DNA of 64,000 nt, from NCBI GenBank assembly GCA_029204225.1, contig CM055095.1, forward strand, positions 52,361,836 to 52,425,835, written 5' to 3'. The position numbers were made by a program, and so were the translations under genes. The first letter of the stretch is position 1. The number at the start of each line of letters is the position of its first letter. Below are positions 1-10,271 of this stretch, piece by piece. The stretch comes from Diphasiastrum complanatum (Eukaryota > Streptophyta > Lycopodiopsida > Lycopodiales > Lycopodiaceae). The notes beneath the pieces were generated by a model. That model was not told the origin of the DNA and ran no database searches. It saw nothing but the letters and a program-made list of their open reading frames with translations.

Positions 1-590
1 AAAACTTCAAAATGACAAAAAACAGAATTTCAAAACTTGTTTTCTGCACAAAGTTACACTACCATTCCCTTCCTACATTGCCATCTTCATGAAACTAGGA
101 GATAGAAAGGTGTAACTAATGAAGTTTGAATGAAAACTTCATCTTTCAGATCTGATTTTCAGATTTACAGGTCTGAGAAACAAAACTTCAAAATGAAAAT
201 CAGAACTTCAAACACTTTATTTATGCAAAAAAAAAAAAAACACTAGTTTTGATCAAAACACATAGCTAGAATCAATCTTTTTGCAAAAAAAAAATTGTGT
301 ATGTAGAGGAAGACTTCCTCTAACCACCCCACAAATCTTTTTTCAAAACTTTTAAGAAACCAAAGCCCACTATAAAACTTCTCTAACATGATAAAAAACC
401 AGCCCCTAAACAATTCTATAAGCATCACTACTCTCTTCCAAAGAGAACTAGATTCATTGGATACTTCAACTACAAGCTTCCTACAATTAGAAAAGCCTAT
501 AATCTTCCCCAAAAAAAATTTAGTTGGTGATCTTAATAGAACTTGAAGAAGGTTAGAAAGGTTACCATCCTTTGTCTAGCTCTGATACCA
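1..590 (-). mobile_element. Family A gypsy element: 5' leader and PBS of a second copy, running off the left edge
   Basis: On the minus strand the initiator-Met primer-binding site TGGTATCAGAGC lies at 590-579, 16 bases inside the LTR at 607-1624. The DNA from 578 to 1 matches the leader at 2958-3542 nearly base for base, including a poly-A run and a (TTCA/GATC)-rich AT leader. This is therefore the 5' end of another family A element whose gag would lie left of the window. The short open frames here are leader noise. The internal LTR-PBS-leader succession shows that two A copies share the LTR at 607-1624. Confidence 0.75.
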
Positions 591-606
591 CTTTTACAAG
601 TAGAGG

Positions 607-1624
607 TGAGGAAGTCCTCCAAATTCAAGGTAGAGCCTCCAAATGTCCTCCAAGCAACCTGCAAGCTTCAAGATGCTCCCCAACTCCAAGCTAGGATGCC
701 TCCACCTGCAAGTAAGGATCTGCAAGCCTCCAAGGATCTCTCTCCTCCACCTGTCTCCCTACTCTTTAAACACAAAGATAGATAACAGACTGGCCTCAAG
801 TATTCACCACCCAACCATAGCTAGATTTAAGCTCCAAGCAAGACCTATCTAGCACCCCCTTGCTAACCATAAACAAATCACATGCATACCACAACACTCC
901 ATAGCATTCTTAAGATCCAAACCCTACTTATGTCCCATACCATAAGCAAGATCCAAATCTCACACATTCTACCACAAGAAAGCACTCTACACACTAGTAG
1001 CAACACTAGAGCATTAGCAAAGCAAACAAGAGAGATCTCCCCCTCCCAATGGGTGCCCTACTACCATCACATAGATGGCTCATGGACCCCTCCAATGCAC
1101 TATGGAGTTCCATGCACATCCAATGAGAGAGAGAGAAGCCTAGGGGAGTTAAAGAATCTCCAAGAGCCTCCATAGGCTTATGGAATGTCAAGAGACTCCT
1201 TCCATAACCTATGACTCTTTGAATGTCTTTCTTGTGGGAGATCTAAACTCAATGGATACTTTAGAAGGGCGCCCTCCTACTAGGTCTCATTGCCCAAGTT
1301 GTGCAAGTATACTTTGGTCCTAGACCAATAAAGTGATATGGTTCAAGGTTGAGACCCAAGGTTTAGAAAAATAGTCATCCAATGACTTTCTAACACCTCT
1401 CTAGGTTCCATACCTCCATCCAAGGCATAAACACCTACCTGCCCTTAATCAAGGACACTAGTACCTTAATCTAAGACACCTACCCTTAATACTAAGGGTA
1501 CCCATTATCCAGTGGTCACGTGACTCCATACCTCCAACTAAGGTATAGTCACTTGCCTGCCCTTATCCACGGGCACATAGCCTTAATCCTAAGGGTACCT
1601 TGCCATTTAGCCCCCAACACTAAA
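607..1624 (-). repeat. Family A LTR, copy 1 (about 1.0 kb)
   Basis: It is homologous to 3571-4145 and, inverted, to 32517-32990. In minus orientation it should start TGTTACATACC as in the other copies. Here the first ~25 bases are missing and homology begins at the AGTGTTGGGGGC stretch around 1624, fused to the gag zinc-knuckle coding sequence. It contains 467 bp (about 951-1417) that copy 2 lacks. The end near 607 (TG on the plus strand) is inferred from the PBS position. In the minus sense it serves as a truncated 3' LTR for the gag at 1625-2506 and as a 5' LTR for the leader at 1-590. Confidence 0.75.
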
Positions 1625-2506
1625 ATGCAATCACATGTAAGGTGACCCTCGCCATTGCACTTGAATCACAAATTCTTCTTACGAGCTTTAGCTTTATCAT
1701 TGCCACCATGATGGTTTTTTAAGTTTTTCTTGGTTTCTTAGGACAGTTGGAATTGGGATGTGTTTCATTAACAACTTCCCTATCCTTCCTCTTAAATTGA
1801 AAACCTTTTTTTTGCTCATTAGGCTGTTGACCCCTAGGTGGCTCAGTTGTGTCATCAAAGTATTTTGCAGCCCTAATAGCATCTTCTAGGATTTTTGGAT
1901 GGTTCCTACGAACATCCACTTGATAATCTTTTGGTAACCCATCAATAAACATTAACATTTGTACCTTAGACGGAATATCACTATAAAGTGTATTTAGGTA
2001 CTCATGAAAATCTTGAATAAACTGTTTCAAACTTTTATTCATAGTTAGATGACTCAACTTTTGGAAGTGTTCATAGTCATCTAAAAGTGATAGAAAATAA
2101 TCCCTAAAAAGCTTGCAAAAATCATCCCATGTACAAGGTTTATTGCCCTTGCAACTAAGTCATCCCACCAAACTAAGGCTCTTCCTTCAAGGAACATGGT
2201 GACAGTGGATAACTTCTCAGATTCAGGGAATTGGTTCATGGCAAAGTACTTGTTCCAAACATTAAGCCAAGAACTTACCTCTTGTAAGTTCCTATCTTTC
2301 TTCTCCCCCTTAAACACTTTTACAGGAGATGGAACTACATGCTTCTTTTGATTGGCTAACCTAGACTCTAAGTCTTGGTTTCTTTGATTAGTTTCAAGAA
2401 GCTGCTTATTAGTGGCTTGAATTTGTTGGTATCAAAGATCAAGAGCTTGTGCCACATTGGATGGGTTTGATAGATCAAATGTTGGGTTTTCATTGGTTTG
2501 ATCCAT
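1625..2506 (-). pseudogene. Ty3/gypsy-type gag, broken (family A)
   Basis: The reading starts at the ATG complementary to 2504-2506 (MDQTNENP). An in-frame TGA follows near 2433, then a coiled-coil-like stretch rich in Gln, Asn and Leu. The retrotransposon gag core comes next (W..YF..N.FPESEKLSTVTMFLEGRALVWWDDL, around 2290-2140). A frameshift near 2130 leads to the second half (LSHLTMNKSLKQFIQDFHEYLNTLY, FIDGLPKDYQVDV, about 2070-1900). Near 1668-1627 a CCHC zinc knuckle remains (KCNGEGHLTCDC), with its first Cys codon turned into TGA. The frame then runs straight into the LTR. Protease, RT, RNase H and integrase are absent, so this copy is gag-only. Confidence 0.85.
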
Positions 2507-3570
2507 TGGGGTTGCTTGTGTGTTTTCAATATTATGCAAAGACAACAACAAGTACTCAAATTGAATGATAGAAATGCTTCAATTGTTACATCCAATGCAA
2601 ATAAAAAGCATTTACTTCTATTCATTCAATCTTATTGTTTGTAAGCTCAATCCAAGCCTACTATTTGCAAGCTTAAGAGGAAAACAACAACAAGCTACAT
2701 TTGCCTTAATCAAAAGCAAAAATGAAAATCAAATCTTTATGTAAACTTCAATTAACTAATCCAAGCTAATGTTTACATAAAGTTCCCATTCCCATTCCAA
2801 TTCCATTTGTCATTTCAAATGTAACCAAAGTTTTCACATTTCTCACTATTCTAGATTTTCAAAACCAAGAAACTAGTGTCTAGAAAAGGATAACTAATGA
2901 AGCTTTATGAAAACTTTAATTTTCAGATCTGATTTTTAGATTTACAGGTCTGAAAATCAAAACTTCAAAATGTCAAAAAACAGAATTTTAAAACTTGTTT
3001 TAGGCACAAAGTTACACTACCATTCCCTTCCTACATTGTCATCTTCATGAAACTAGAAGATAGAAAGATGTGACTAATGAAGTTTGAATGAAAACTTTAC
3101 TTTTCAGATCTAATTTTCAGATTTATAGGTCTAAAAAACATAACTTCTAAATGAAAATCAGAACTTCAAACACTTCATTTATGCAAAAAAAAAAAAAAAA
3201 AAAACACTAGTTTTGATCAAAAAACATAGCTAAAATCAATCTTTTTGCAAAAAAAAGTTTGTGTATGTAGAGGAAGGCTTCCTCTAACCACCCCACAAAT
3301 ATTTTTTCAAAACTTTTAAAAACCCAAAGCTCACTTTAAAACTTCTCTTACATGATCAAAAAGCAGCCCCTAAACAATTCTATAAGCATCACTACTCTCT
3401 TCCAAAGAGAACTAGATTCATTGGGTACTTCAACTACAAGCTTCCTACAACTAAAAAAGCCTATAATCTTTCCCAAGGAAAATTTAGTTGGTGATCTTAA
3501 TAGAACTTGAAGAAGGTTAGAAAGGTTACCATCCTTTGTCTAGCTCTGATACCACTTTTACAAATAGAGG
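2507..3570 (-). mobile_element. Family A leader and PBS
   Basis: In minus orientation the PBS TGGTATCAGAGC is at 3554-3543. An AT-rich untranslated leader of about 1 kb follows up to the gag start. The leader is internally repetitive: a block built on AGATCTGATTTTCAGATT is present twice (about 2890-2990 and 3060-3170), each with the CACTACCATTCCCTTCC module. A poly-A run sits at 3186-3204. No coding signal is visible. Confidence 0.75.
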
Positions 3571-4145
3571 TGAGAAAGTCCTCCAAATCCAAGGTAGAGC
3601 CTCCAAATGTCCTCCAAGCAACCTGCAAGCTTCAAGATGCTCCCCAACTCCAAGCTAGGATGCCTCCACCTGCAAGTAAGGATCTACAAGCCTCCAAGGA
3701 TCTCTCCTCCACCTGTGTCCCTACTCTTTAAACACAAAAATAGATAACAAGCTGGCCTCAAGTATTCACCGCCCAACCATAGCTAGATCCAAGCTCCAAG
3801 CAACACCTATATAGCACCCCCTTGCTAATCATAAACAAATCACAAGCATACCACAACACTCCATAGCATTCTCAAGATCCAAACCCTATTTATGTCCCAT
3901 ACCATAAGCAAGATCCAAGGCATAGACACCTACCTGCCCTTAACCAAAGACACTAGTACATTAATCTAAGACACCTACCCTTAATACTAAGGGTATCCCT
4001 TATCCAAGGGTCACGTGACTCCATACCTCCAACTAAGATATAGTCACTTGTCTGTCCTTATCCACGGGCACGTACCCTTAATCCTAAGGGTACCTTGCCA
4101 TTTAGCCCCCAACACTAAATGGACTAGTTACATAGGTATGTAACA
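3571..4145 (-). repeat. Family A LTR, copy 2 (5' LTR, internally deleted)
   Basis: On the minus strand it begins TGTTACATACCTATG at 4145 and ends near 3571, next to the PBS. Compared with copy 1 it lacks 467 bp. The junction is at an ATCCAA shared by both deletion ends (951-956 and 1418-1423 in copy 1; 3913-3918 here). The 5' flank in minus sense is the zinc knuckle of a different gag (family B), so 4145 marks an insertion boundary. Confidence 0.8.
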
Positions 4146-4700
4146 TTTGCCAGCACAAACAAAACAACTCCTTAAGGTAGGCATGGGTTGTGCCTCATAA
4201 CTTACTTGTGGAGTGGCATAGTATGGCTGGTTTGGATCATAAGTGACAGTGTTGGCATCATATTGGTATGTCAGGTCCACGTGGTAACTAGCAGCGGGAG
4301 TTTCTTCAACATAATATGTAGTTGGATCAACATAGCCAGAATCAACATAATGAGCAGGTGCTTGCTGAGGTTGATTTACTACATAAGGTTGTCGAGGAGG
4401 GTACTGTTGTGGACCTGGAGGTTGCGATTAGGGTTTCCAAGAAAACTATATTAGATTCTTCGAGGTTAAGATACCATTCCTTAGTGTCCCCGAGTAATAT
4501 CATAGGAAAAAGACATAATTTTTCATTTTCAGAAGTATCACCATAGAATTTACATGCATTTTCAAAATCTTGGAGGAATCTGATTGGGTCAGATCCTCCA
4601 TCATATTTTAGTGCATCGATCCTAGGGATTCATTGTTCAATTCGTGGAGCAGGGGCAACATGTTGCCTATAATCAGTCGTCTCGCCAGGGTGATGTGACT
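4146..4700 (-). pseudogene. Ty3/gypsy gag, internally deleted and interrupted (family B)
   Basis: In the minus sense, 4700-4440 encodes a gypsy gag N-terminal domain (RIDALKYDGGSDPIRFLQDF, then FYGDTSENEKL and GDTKEWYLNLEE) with one in-frame stop near 4640. After a deletion or frame change near 4430, a Pro/Gln/Tyr-rich linker follows (PPGPQQYPPRQPYVV...DPNQPYYATPQ). It ends in the first half of a zinc knuckle, CFVCAGK, exactly where family A is inserted. Most of the retrotransposon-gag core between the two parts is missing. It belongs to the same element as the leader and LTR up to 6654. Confidence 0.8.
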
Positions 4701-5860
4701 GTAAAATTACAGTAGTAAAATAGGAATTCAATGGCCGAGAGTGATGTTGCAATGAACGCACGCAAAAGGTGGTCAATCAACTAGATAAGATAAAACTGAC
4801 AACTCTATGGAAATTCTTGGTTCACGGAACATAATCAAAATTTGCACAGGCTACTAAAGTCTCAAAAACTAGTTGACTCAGTCAAGAGTACAATGTACGA
4901 GTTCTGAACCTCAATATTTAAATAAAATTTCAAGGTCCTTGTGGTTCAGACAAAAAAAAAATTCCAGATATTTTTTTGATTTTAACCCTCAAGCATATCT
5001 GTCTCACTATGGGCGAGTTCCTAGGACTGTGTGCGAGTTTTGTTGAGCAGAGTAGATAGCTGTGCGAGTTCTATTTATGGCAAGAAGCTCTTAAGTCACT
5101 TAGAATCACTTTTTTAGTCATGAAAACTTTGCACAGGGTATATGTGAGTTGGAAATTCACTAAGAATGCTGAAAATAACATGGGCAGATTTTAGTTATGG
5201 TTCTCAATATGTGTGCGAGTTTGGTTTGACCAAAATAGCAAAAATTTCATTGACTGCTCAAAATTCAAACTTTTTCCACTGTAGAGAATTCACATAGGTC
5301 ATTAGGAACTCGTGCAACTGGTTTTTGAGCCATAATGACAGTGGGCAAATTTTGTTCTGAATATTTTTTTTGAAAAAGTTTGGTTTTAGATGATGTTTAT
5401 GACAAGGATGAGTCCAGAGAACTCGCACAGAGTACTGATGGATTTGGCACTGTGAGATCTGTATTCCTGATGATGGGTGAGTTTATCCGAGGTGATTTGG
5501 TGTGTGATCGTAGTCAAAGAATAGGCCAAAACAACTAATTGGTCCACTTTTTGGCCTTATAGAAACTCGCACAAGGGGTATTTAGAAAGTTGATGTTATG
5601 TTCAGATTTTCTACAAGTGGGCGAGTTCTGTTGGTGAGGTTTCGTGCAAAAATTCAACCAAATTCATAAAAACTGCTTTAAAACTGCTAAAAATACTTAA
5701 AATTAAACCAAGTTCTTTGGTTCTTCCCCCTATCCAAAATGAGATAGTACGGTAGGTTTAATGGAAGAGGGATTAGTGAAAAACAAGATGAATGATAGAA
5801 GAAACAAGAAAACTAATGGAAAGACAAGGAAAAAAATAAGCAATAGAAGTAATGAAATGA
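4701..5860 (-). mobile_element. Family B leader with dispersed GCGAGTT motifs
   Basis: This is non-coding DNA of about 1.15 kb between the family B PBS and gag. Between 5011 and 5630 a short motif of the form GTG(G/T)GCGAGTT recurs roughly every 50-100 bases in both orientations, for example near 5011, 5031, 5061, 5211, 5418 (inverted), 5564 (inverted) and 5618. I see no reading frame or LTR in it. Very long untranslated leaders are usual in large plant gypsy elements. Confidence 0.55.
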
Positions 5861-5875
5861 GCGACAACGGCGCCA
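5861..5875 (-). other. Family B primer-binding site, TGGCGCC type
   Basis: The minus strand reads TGGCGCCGTTGTCGC directly inside the LTR end at 5877. TGGCGCC is the usual first part of primer-binding sites in many plant Ty3/gypsy elements, and it differs from the initiator-Met type of the other elements here. This fixes the orientation of the B element as minus. Confidence 0.8.
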
Positions 5876-5876
5876 A

Positions 5877-6654
5877 TGTTGTACTTTTAGTTCTTTTCTA
5901 CGTTCTACTATGGCGGCCTCCCATCTAGTAGAAGTAGAAATGATCTAAAGGTCGTTGTGTAGGGTGAGTACGGATAAGATCCACTCAAATCGTAGTTCTC
6001 TATTGGTTGTCTAGATCTCTTCTAAGGCGGTCTCCCTACTAGAAGTTATAACAAATTAGAAATGACATACTAAGTTCACTATGGCGGTCTCCCAACTAGT
6101 GATTCCTTACTTAAAAAATAATCAACACTAATTAACTCCATGGAAGGAATAGGTAACAAGGTGAGAGAGAAAGAAATATCTCATAAGCACATTCACAATA
6201 AAACATAAACCAGTGGGAAAGCCTTGTGGGACTCGAGCACCTACCACAAGGTATTCTATCACCAATGGTGAACACAAGTAAGCAAAACAAGATTACACAA
6301 AAGTGTTTCTATTAATCCAATAGCTTGTACAAGCGTTGTTGGAGACCCAAATCCACTTCCATATATGGAAAGAGTGGTGGGCCTAAGCTTAGACATGCTT
6401 ATGGGACTAAGTCCAAACTTAAGCTAATTAACTTGTGCACTTGCACTAACTTAGAAATTAAACTTAACTTGAACTTAGGAATTAAATATGAAACTTAGAC
6501 TTTCTAAGTTGGACCATTACAAATGATTGTTTGTAATAGTTAAACTTAAATAGTAAAAGGTCTAAGCATAAGGTTTTCCTAATCCGAATTACTTGTGGGC
6601 TTACAAAACACATGCCACAATAATTTCTATGTTGGGCTAACATAAGAGACAACA
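5877..6654 (-). repeat. Family B LTR, copy 1 (5' LTR, about 778 bp)
   Basis: On the minus strand it runs from TGTTGTCTCTTATGTTAGCC at 6654 to ...AGTACAACA at 5877, with TG/CA ends and the PBS immediately inside. An inverted homologous copy lies at 9095-9736 plus 16379-16475. It includes two copies of the module CTATGGCGG(C/T)CTCCCA (5910 and 6080 regions) and related tandem modules around TCTAAGGCGGTCTCC. Confidence 0.85.
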
Positions 6655-7162
6655 TTCATGTTCTAGTTACATCTTGATATGTAAAATTGATGTAAGGGAT
6701 AGTGAAGCATCCAATTTGGACACTATTCTCTATATCAATTATGGAAGCTACTTTAGAACACTAGAAAGGAGATCTATACTTAGGATGGAGATCATTCTAA
6801 AGTTGGATCAAAGTAGTATGGTTAAAACTATGCCAAAACTAGTTGAAGAGGGAGTGTGAGAAATTTCAACTAGTTTAGTCAAGTTTAGTCATATTTTTGT
6901 TAATTGTCAATATTAGGCCAATATGCATTTTAGACTTAGAGATAAATTTTATGAAAGTTATTTTAGTCTAATTTCATTTGAATTGCCACTTTTGAAAAGT
7001 GTGGGAAAGTTAGGAGGTCAAATTTGAAAGGTTCAAATTTGAACAGTTGGTTCATTGAATCTAGTCCAAATTAATAGTAGGGTATTTGTTATGGAGGGAA
7101 ACCAAGATCATTAATGAGACATGGATCTGCTATAAAAGGATGTAAACTTATGGAAAGAGATG

Positions 7163-7260
<98 letters not shown>

Positions 7261-7572
7261 CATGCTTATACATGAGTTCTCTTGGGTTCATCTATCCATT
7301 GGTGCACTATCTTGATGATATCTTGAAATCTTGTGTGTTGAATGCTCATATTTTGCTATTTTTGGATCCACACGTGGGAAATATGGTAGGGTATTGTTAT
7401 TGTACAGACAACAACTTCATTTTGTCATATGTTTGATGTTTGATTAGTATCTTGTTGAGTTTACATCTCTTTCATCAAGTAGATGTTGATTTTCTACATT
7501 ACAAATGGTGTAAATATTGGTGTATTGTGAATCAACATGATAAAAATATCCAAGCTATTGGAGGTGCTTCAC
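6655..7572 (+). mobile_element. 3' end of a family E element: PPT and LTR copy 1
   Basis: A polypurine tract GAAGAGGGAG (6845-6854) is followed at 6855 by TGTGAGAAATTTC, the same start as the solo LTR at 38942-39580. Homology continues to about 7572 (ends GTGCTTCAC versus ATTCTTCACA). The 200 bases before the PPT are the remaining internal part; they contain a short open frame but no motif I trust. The LTR contains the (TC)45 tract. Confidence 0.7.
7167..7256. repeat. (TC)45 microsatellite in the family E LTR
   Basis: An uninterrupted TC dinucleotide tract of 90 bases. The homologous LTR at 38942 has only a few TC units at the same place (TTCTCTCTTTTCTCTC), so the expansion occurred after this copy diverged. 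It sits just downstream of a TATAAAAGG-like stretch (around 7133) and may lie near the LTR transcription start. Confidence 0.95.
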
Positions 7573-7639
7573 TAGTTAAAATGGTAGCACTTTCTTTGCT
7601 TTGAATGATACTAGATAAGAGATCATAATTTGTTTCATA

Positions 7640-8340
7640 ACTGTCAGGTTGTGTTCTCTCTCTTGTCGATCTTCATATCTCTCCCTGGATGGATGATTCA
7701 GGAAAATTAGCCACGTTGCGACTCTCCATCAATCTCTCAAACCATTTAGGGAGCTTCCTGTCAGGTGATCGGCTTTTTGGTGACAATGTATCTCATGGTA
7801 CATCTTTCTCCTTGCGTTTTTCACCTGCAACTTCAATCCTCTTAGAACCAAAAGGTTTATCTCTACATCTCCAACCTATCTCTTGAGGTTGAGTAACAAC
7901 ATCATGAGGTGTATCCATCATCAAGAGGAATTCTCATTGTACCATCTTTCCCACTAGATGTATCCATCTTCTCAACATCCTCATCTTTGTACATCTTAGA
8001 TTCATCAAAGATAACATCACCGCTAACAAGTATTTTGTTCTCCAAATGGATCAAAACATCTGTAGCCCTTTACACGATCATCATATCCTAAGAAGATGCA
8101 CTTTACAGCTTTTACATCAAACTTATGTCTCTCTTCCTAATGGTAGGAGATTGTGGTACTGCATGCTTCTGACCAAAAATATTTTGGTAGTTTCATCTCA
8201 ACAAGCATAGATTTGGCACTCTCCACAATCGTATGATTCTTGCGCTCAACTACACCATTGAGTTCAGGAGTATGAGGTTTCCCCTTGTCTGGATCACATT
8301 CACATGCTATAGTGGACCACATTCACAAATGTGTCCTTCA
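7640..8340 (-). pseudogene. Ty1/copia integrase C-terminus and IN-RT linker, broken
   Basis: Minus-strand reading from 8322 gives the end of the integrase core (TPELNGVVERKN, then IVESAKSMLVEMKLPKYFWSEA). A deletion of roughly 45 residues follows. The reading resumes with HKFDVKAVKCIFLGYDDRVK GYRCFDPFG, then GDVIFDESKMYKDEDVEKMD, typical of the copia integrase/RT linker, down to about 7650. Stops and frame changes are present. The fragment faces the opposite way to the family E LTR beside it and is not part of that element in any simple way. Confidence 0.85.
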
Positions 8341-8359
8341 AGTGCTATAGTGGACCACA

Positions 8360-8494
8360 TTCACATCTCCATTATAAAGTGAGACTTTACTTCTATATGC
8401 TTCATTCTCGCATGAATTACTAGATTTTTCACCATCTAGATCCTGCTTTGGCTACCACTAAAAATGGTAGTACATTGTGTTTGCTTCATACCAT
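8360..8494 (-). pseudogene. Ty1/copia RNase H C-terminal fragment
   Basis: The minus-strand translation contains MVKNLVIHARMKHIEVKSHF, which matches the copia RNase H end (..AKNPVFHARTKHIEVRYHF). An upstream stop replaces a residue of the AIALAKN part. In element order RNase H should follow the integrase, but here it precedes the integrase fragment at 8340, so the two scraps are from different insertions or a rearrangement. A 22-bp duplication marks the junction. Confidence 0.75.
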
Positions 8495-9094
8495 TCTCAC
8501 CTGATAACTATCATAGCCAAATTGTTTCTTGAGTTGTTAAGCTTAATGTTTTATGTCGTGATATACCAACATAGAATTGCTATATTTGTGTAGTATTTAT
8601 GTCGTTCTCCAAGGATATAGCACTTCAAAGTTGTTTAATTGGTACAATCCTGACTTATTTCAAATGAAATGGAGTCGAGTGTTAGTCTGGTTGTCAACAA
8701 ACATTTTATAAGTAACCAATATTACTTTTGTTGTGGGTGTGTGATGATAATAAACTCCAAACAACAATCTTCCTCTATCAAACCGAATGACAAGCGCCCT
8801 ACATGTCGACATGATGGAAGTGTGGCATGGCTTTATTATTGTGTGGCCATGACAAGCGCCCTGCATGTCGACGTGATGGAAATCTGGCAAAGACATGGCT
8901 TCCTCCAGAACATGCTCCACTATTATGGCCTGCGGCCCTTTTCGAACAAGCTACGGTGGCAAATGTTGGAGCATGTTGGCAAAGAGCTGCATGCCATCAG
9001 AGTCACTCTCAATAAGGAGACCTATGACGACACAACCCGACAAAGAGCAGGTGCCATTGGCGTGAGACCGCCAATCCAATAAAGAGGGGGATAA
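8495..9094 (+). mobile_element. Internal 3' end of a second family B element, with PPT
   Basis: The region just before the LTR at 9095 ends in a polypurine tract AAAGAGGGGGA (9081-9091), so the element runs on the plus strand. A module around GACAAGCGCCCT and ATGTCGAC, about 40 bases long, is present twice (8790-8825 and 8850-8885). The open frames here (for instance 8669-9082) show no family motif I can name. 8495-8660 holds nothing recognisable. Confidence 0.6.
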
Positions 9095-9736
9095 TGTTGT
9101 CCCTTATGTTAGCCCAACATAGAAATTACTGTGGCATGTGTTTTGTAAGCCCACAAATAATTCGGATTAGGAAAACCTTATGCTTAGACCTTTTACTATT
9201 TGAGTTTAACTATTACAAACAATCATTTGTAATGGTCTAACTTAGAAAGTCCAAGTTTATAATTTAATTCCTAAATTAAGTTAATTCCTAAATTCAAGTT
9301 AAGTTTATTTTCTAAGTTAGTGCAAGTGCACAAGTTAATTAGCTTAAGTTTGGACTTAGTCCCATAAGTATGTCTAAGCTTAGGCCCACCACTCTTTCCA
9401 TATATGGAAGTGGATTTGGGTCTCCAACAACGCTTGTACAAGCTATTGGATTAATAGAAACACTTTTGTGTAATCTTGTTTTGCTTACTTGTGTTCACCA
9501 TTGGTGATAGAATACCTTGTGGTAGGTGCTCGATCCCCACAAGGCTTTCCCATTGGTTTATGTTTTATGGTGAATGTGCTTATGAGATATTGCTTTCTCT
9601 CTCACCTTGTTACCTATTCCCTCCATGGAGTTAATTAGTGTTGATTATTTCTTAAGTAAGGAATCACTAGTTGGGAGACCACCATAGTGAACTTAGTATG
9701 TCATTTCTGATTTGTTATAACTTCTAGTAGGGGGAC
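9095..9736 (+). repeat. Family B LTR, copy 2, left part
   Basis: It begins TGTTGTCCCTTATGTTAGCC after the PPT and is the inverted homologue of 5877-6654. At ..CTAGTAGGGGGAC it is broken by the family D element; the homologue continues there as CTAGTAGGGAGACCGCC, and that continuation is found at 16379. So this is one LTR split by a later insertion. Confidence 0.85.
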
Positions 9737-10258
9737 AATGTTATGTCCATGATCAGTAAGTAGGATTCAGTATACTCCTAGTCTTGGATACACGTTACTC
9801 CAGTAAATCAAGTTGTTAGTTATGCCACATCATACTGGATGTGACCCGAAAGTAACTAATATTCTTGTGAGGCCCAGAACACACTAAATGGAGTTTAGAC
9901 AAGGTTTGAGACAGTGTATGCATGTGTAGAGTTATCAATAGCAATTCTATGAATAGGTGGTCCATGCTTAGGACTCTATTCTAGGTGAATCTATGTATAG
10001 GAAACTTAGGGCTATGCATGGCTATGTGCCCAAGTTGCTTTTGGCTCTATATATTGAGGCCAAACTCGCCCTACTCCTCATTGTGATCATTGATTCATTG
10101 CTAGGGTTTCACTCTACATTCATGCTTCTTGTTCCTTAGCTTGGGGGTGAAGCTTCTAGAGTTGATTGGTTGCTTCTACTTGGTTGGGTGGTTGCTCCAT
10201 AGTGTGTTTTCCATTGTGTGTTATCTTGTAAGCAGGATCTTAGGGAGTTTCCCTTATA
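9737..10258 (+). repeat. Family D 5' LTR
   Basis: About 522 bp, ending CCCTTATA directly before G plus the PBS. The reading ATGTTATGTCCATG near the start aligns with ATATTATGTGCATG of the 3' LTR. By eye the two LTRs differ at only a few percent of positions. If the target duplication is GAGAC, the termini are AATG...TATA rather than the usual TG...CA. Confidence 0.85.
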
Positions 10259-10259
10259 G

Positions 10260-10271
10260 TGGTATCAGAGC
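10260..10271 (+). other. Family D primer-binding site (initiator-Met type)
   Basis: TGGTATCAGAGC lies one base inside the 5' LTR, complementary to the 3' end of plant initiator tRNA-Met. It fixes the plus orientation of the element. Confidence 0.9.

Noticed and set aside
4188-4546. Plus-strand ORFs of 74-88 codons
   Set aside because: They are antisense shadows of the family B gag on the minus strand, which has recognisable gag phrases.
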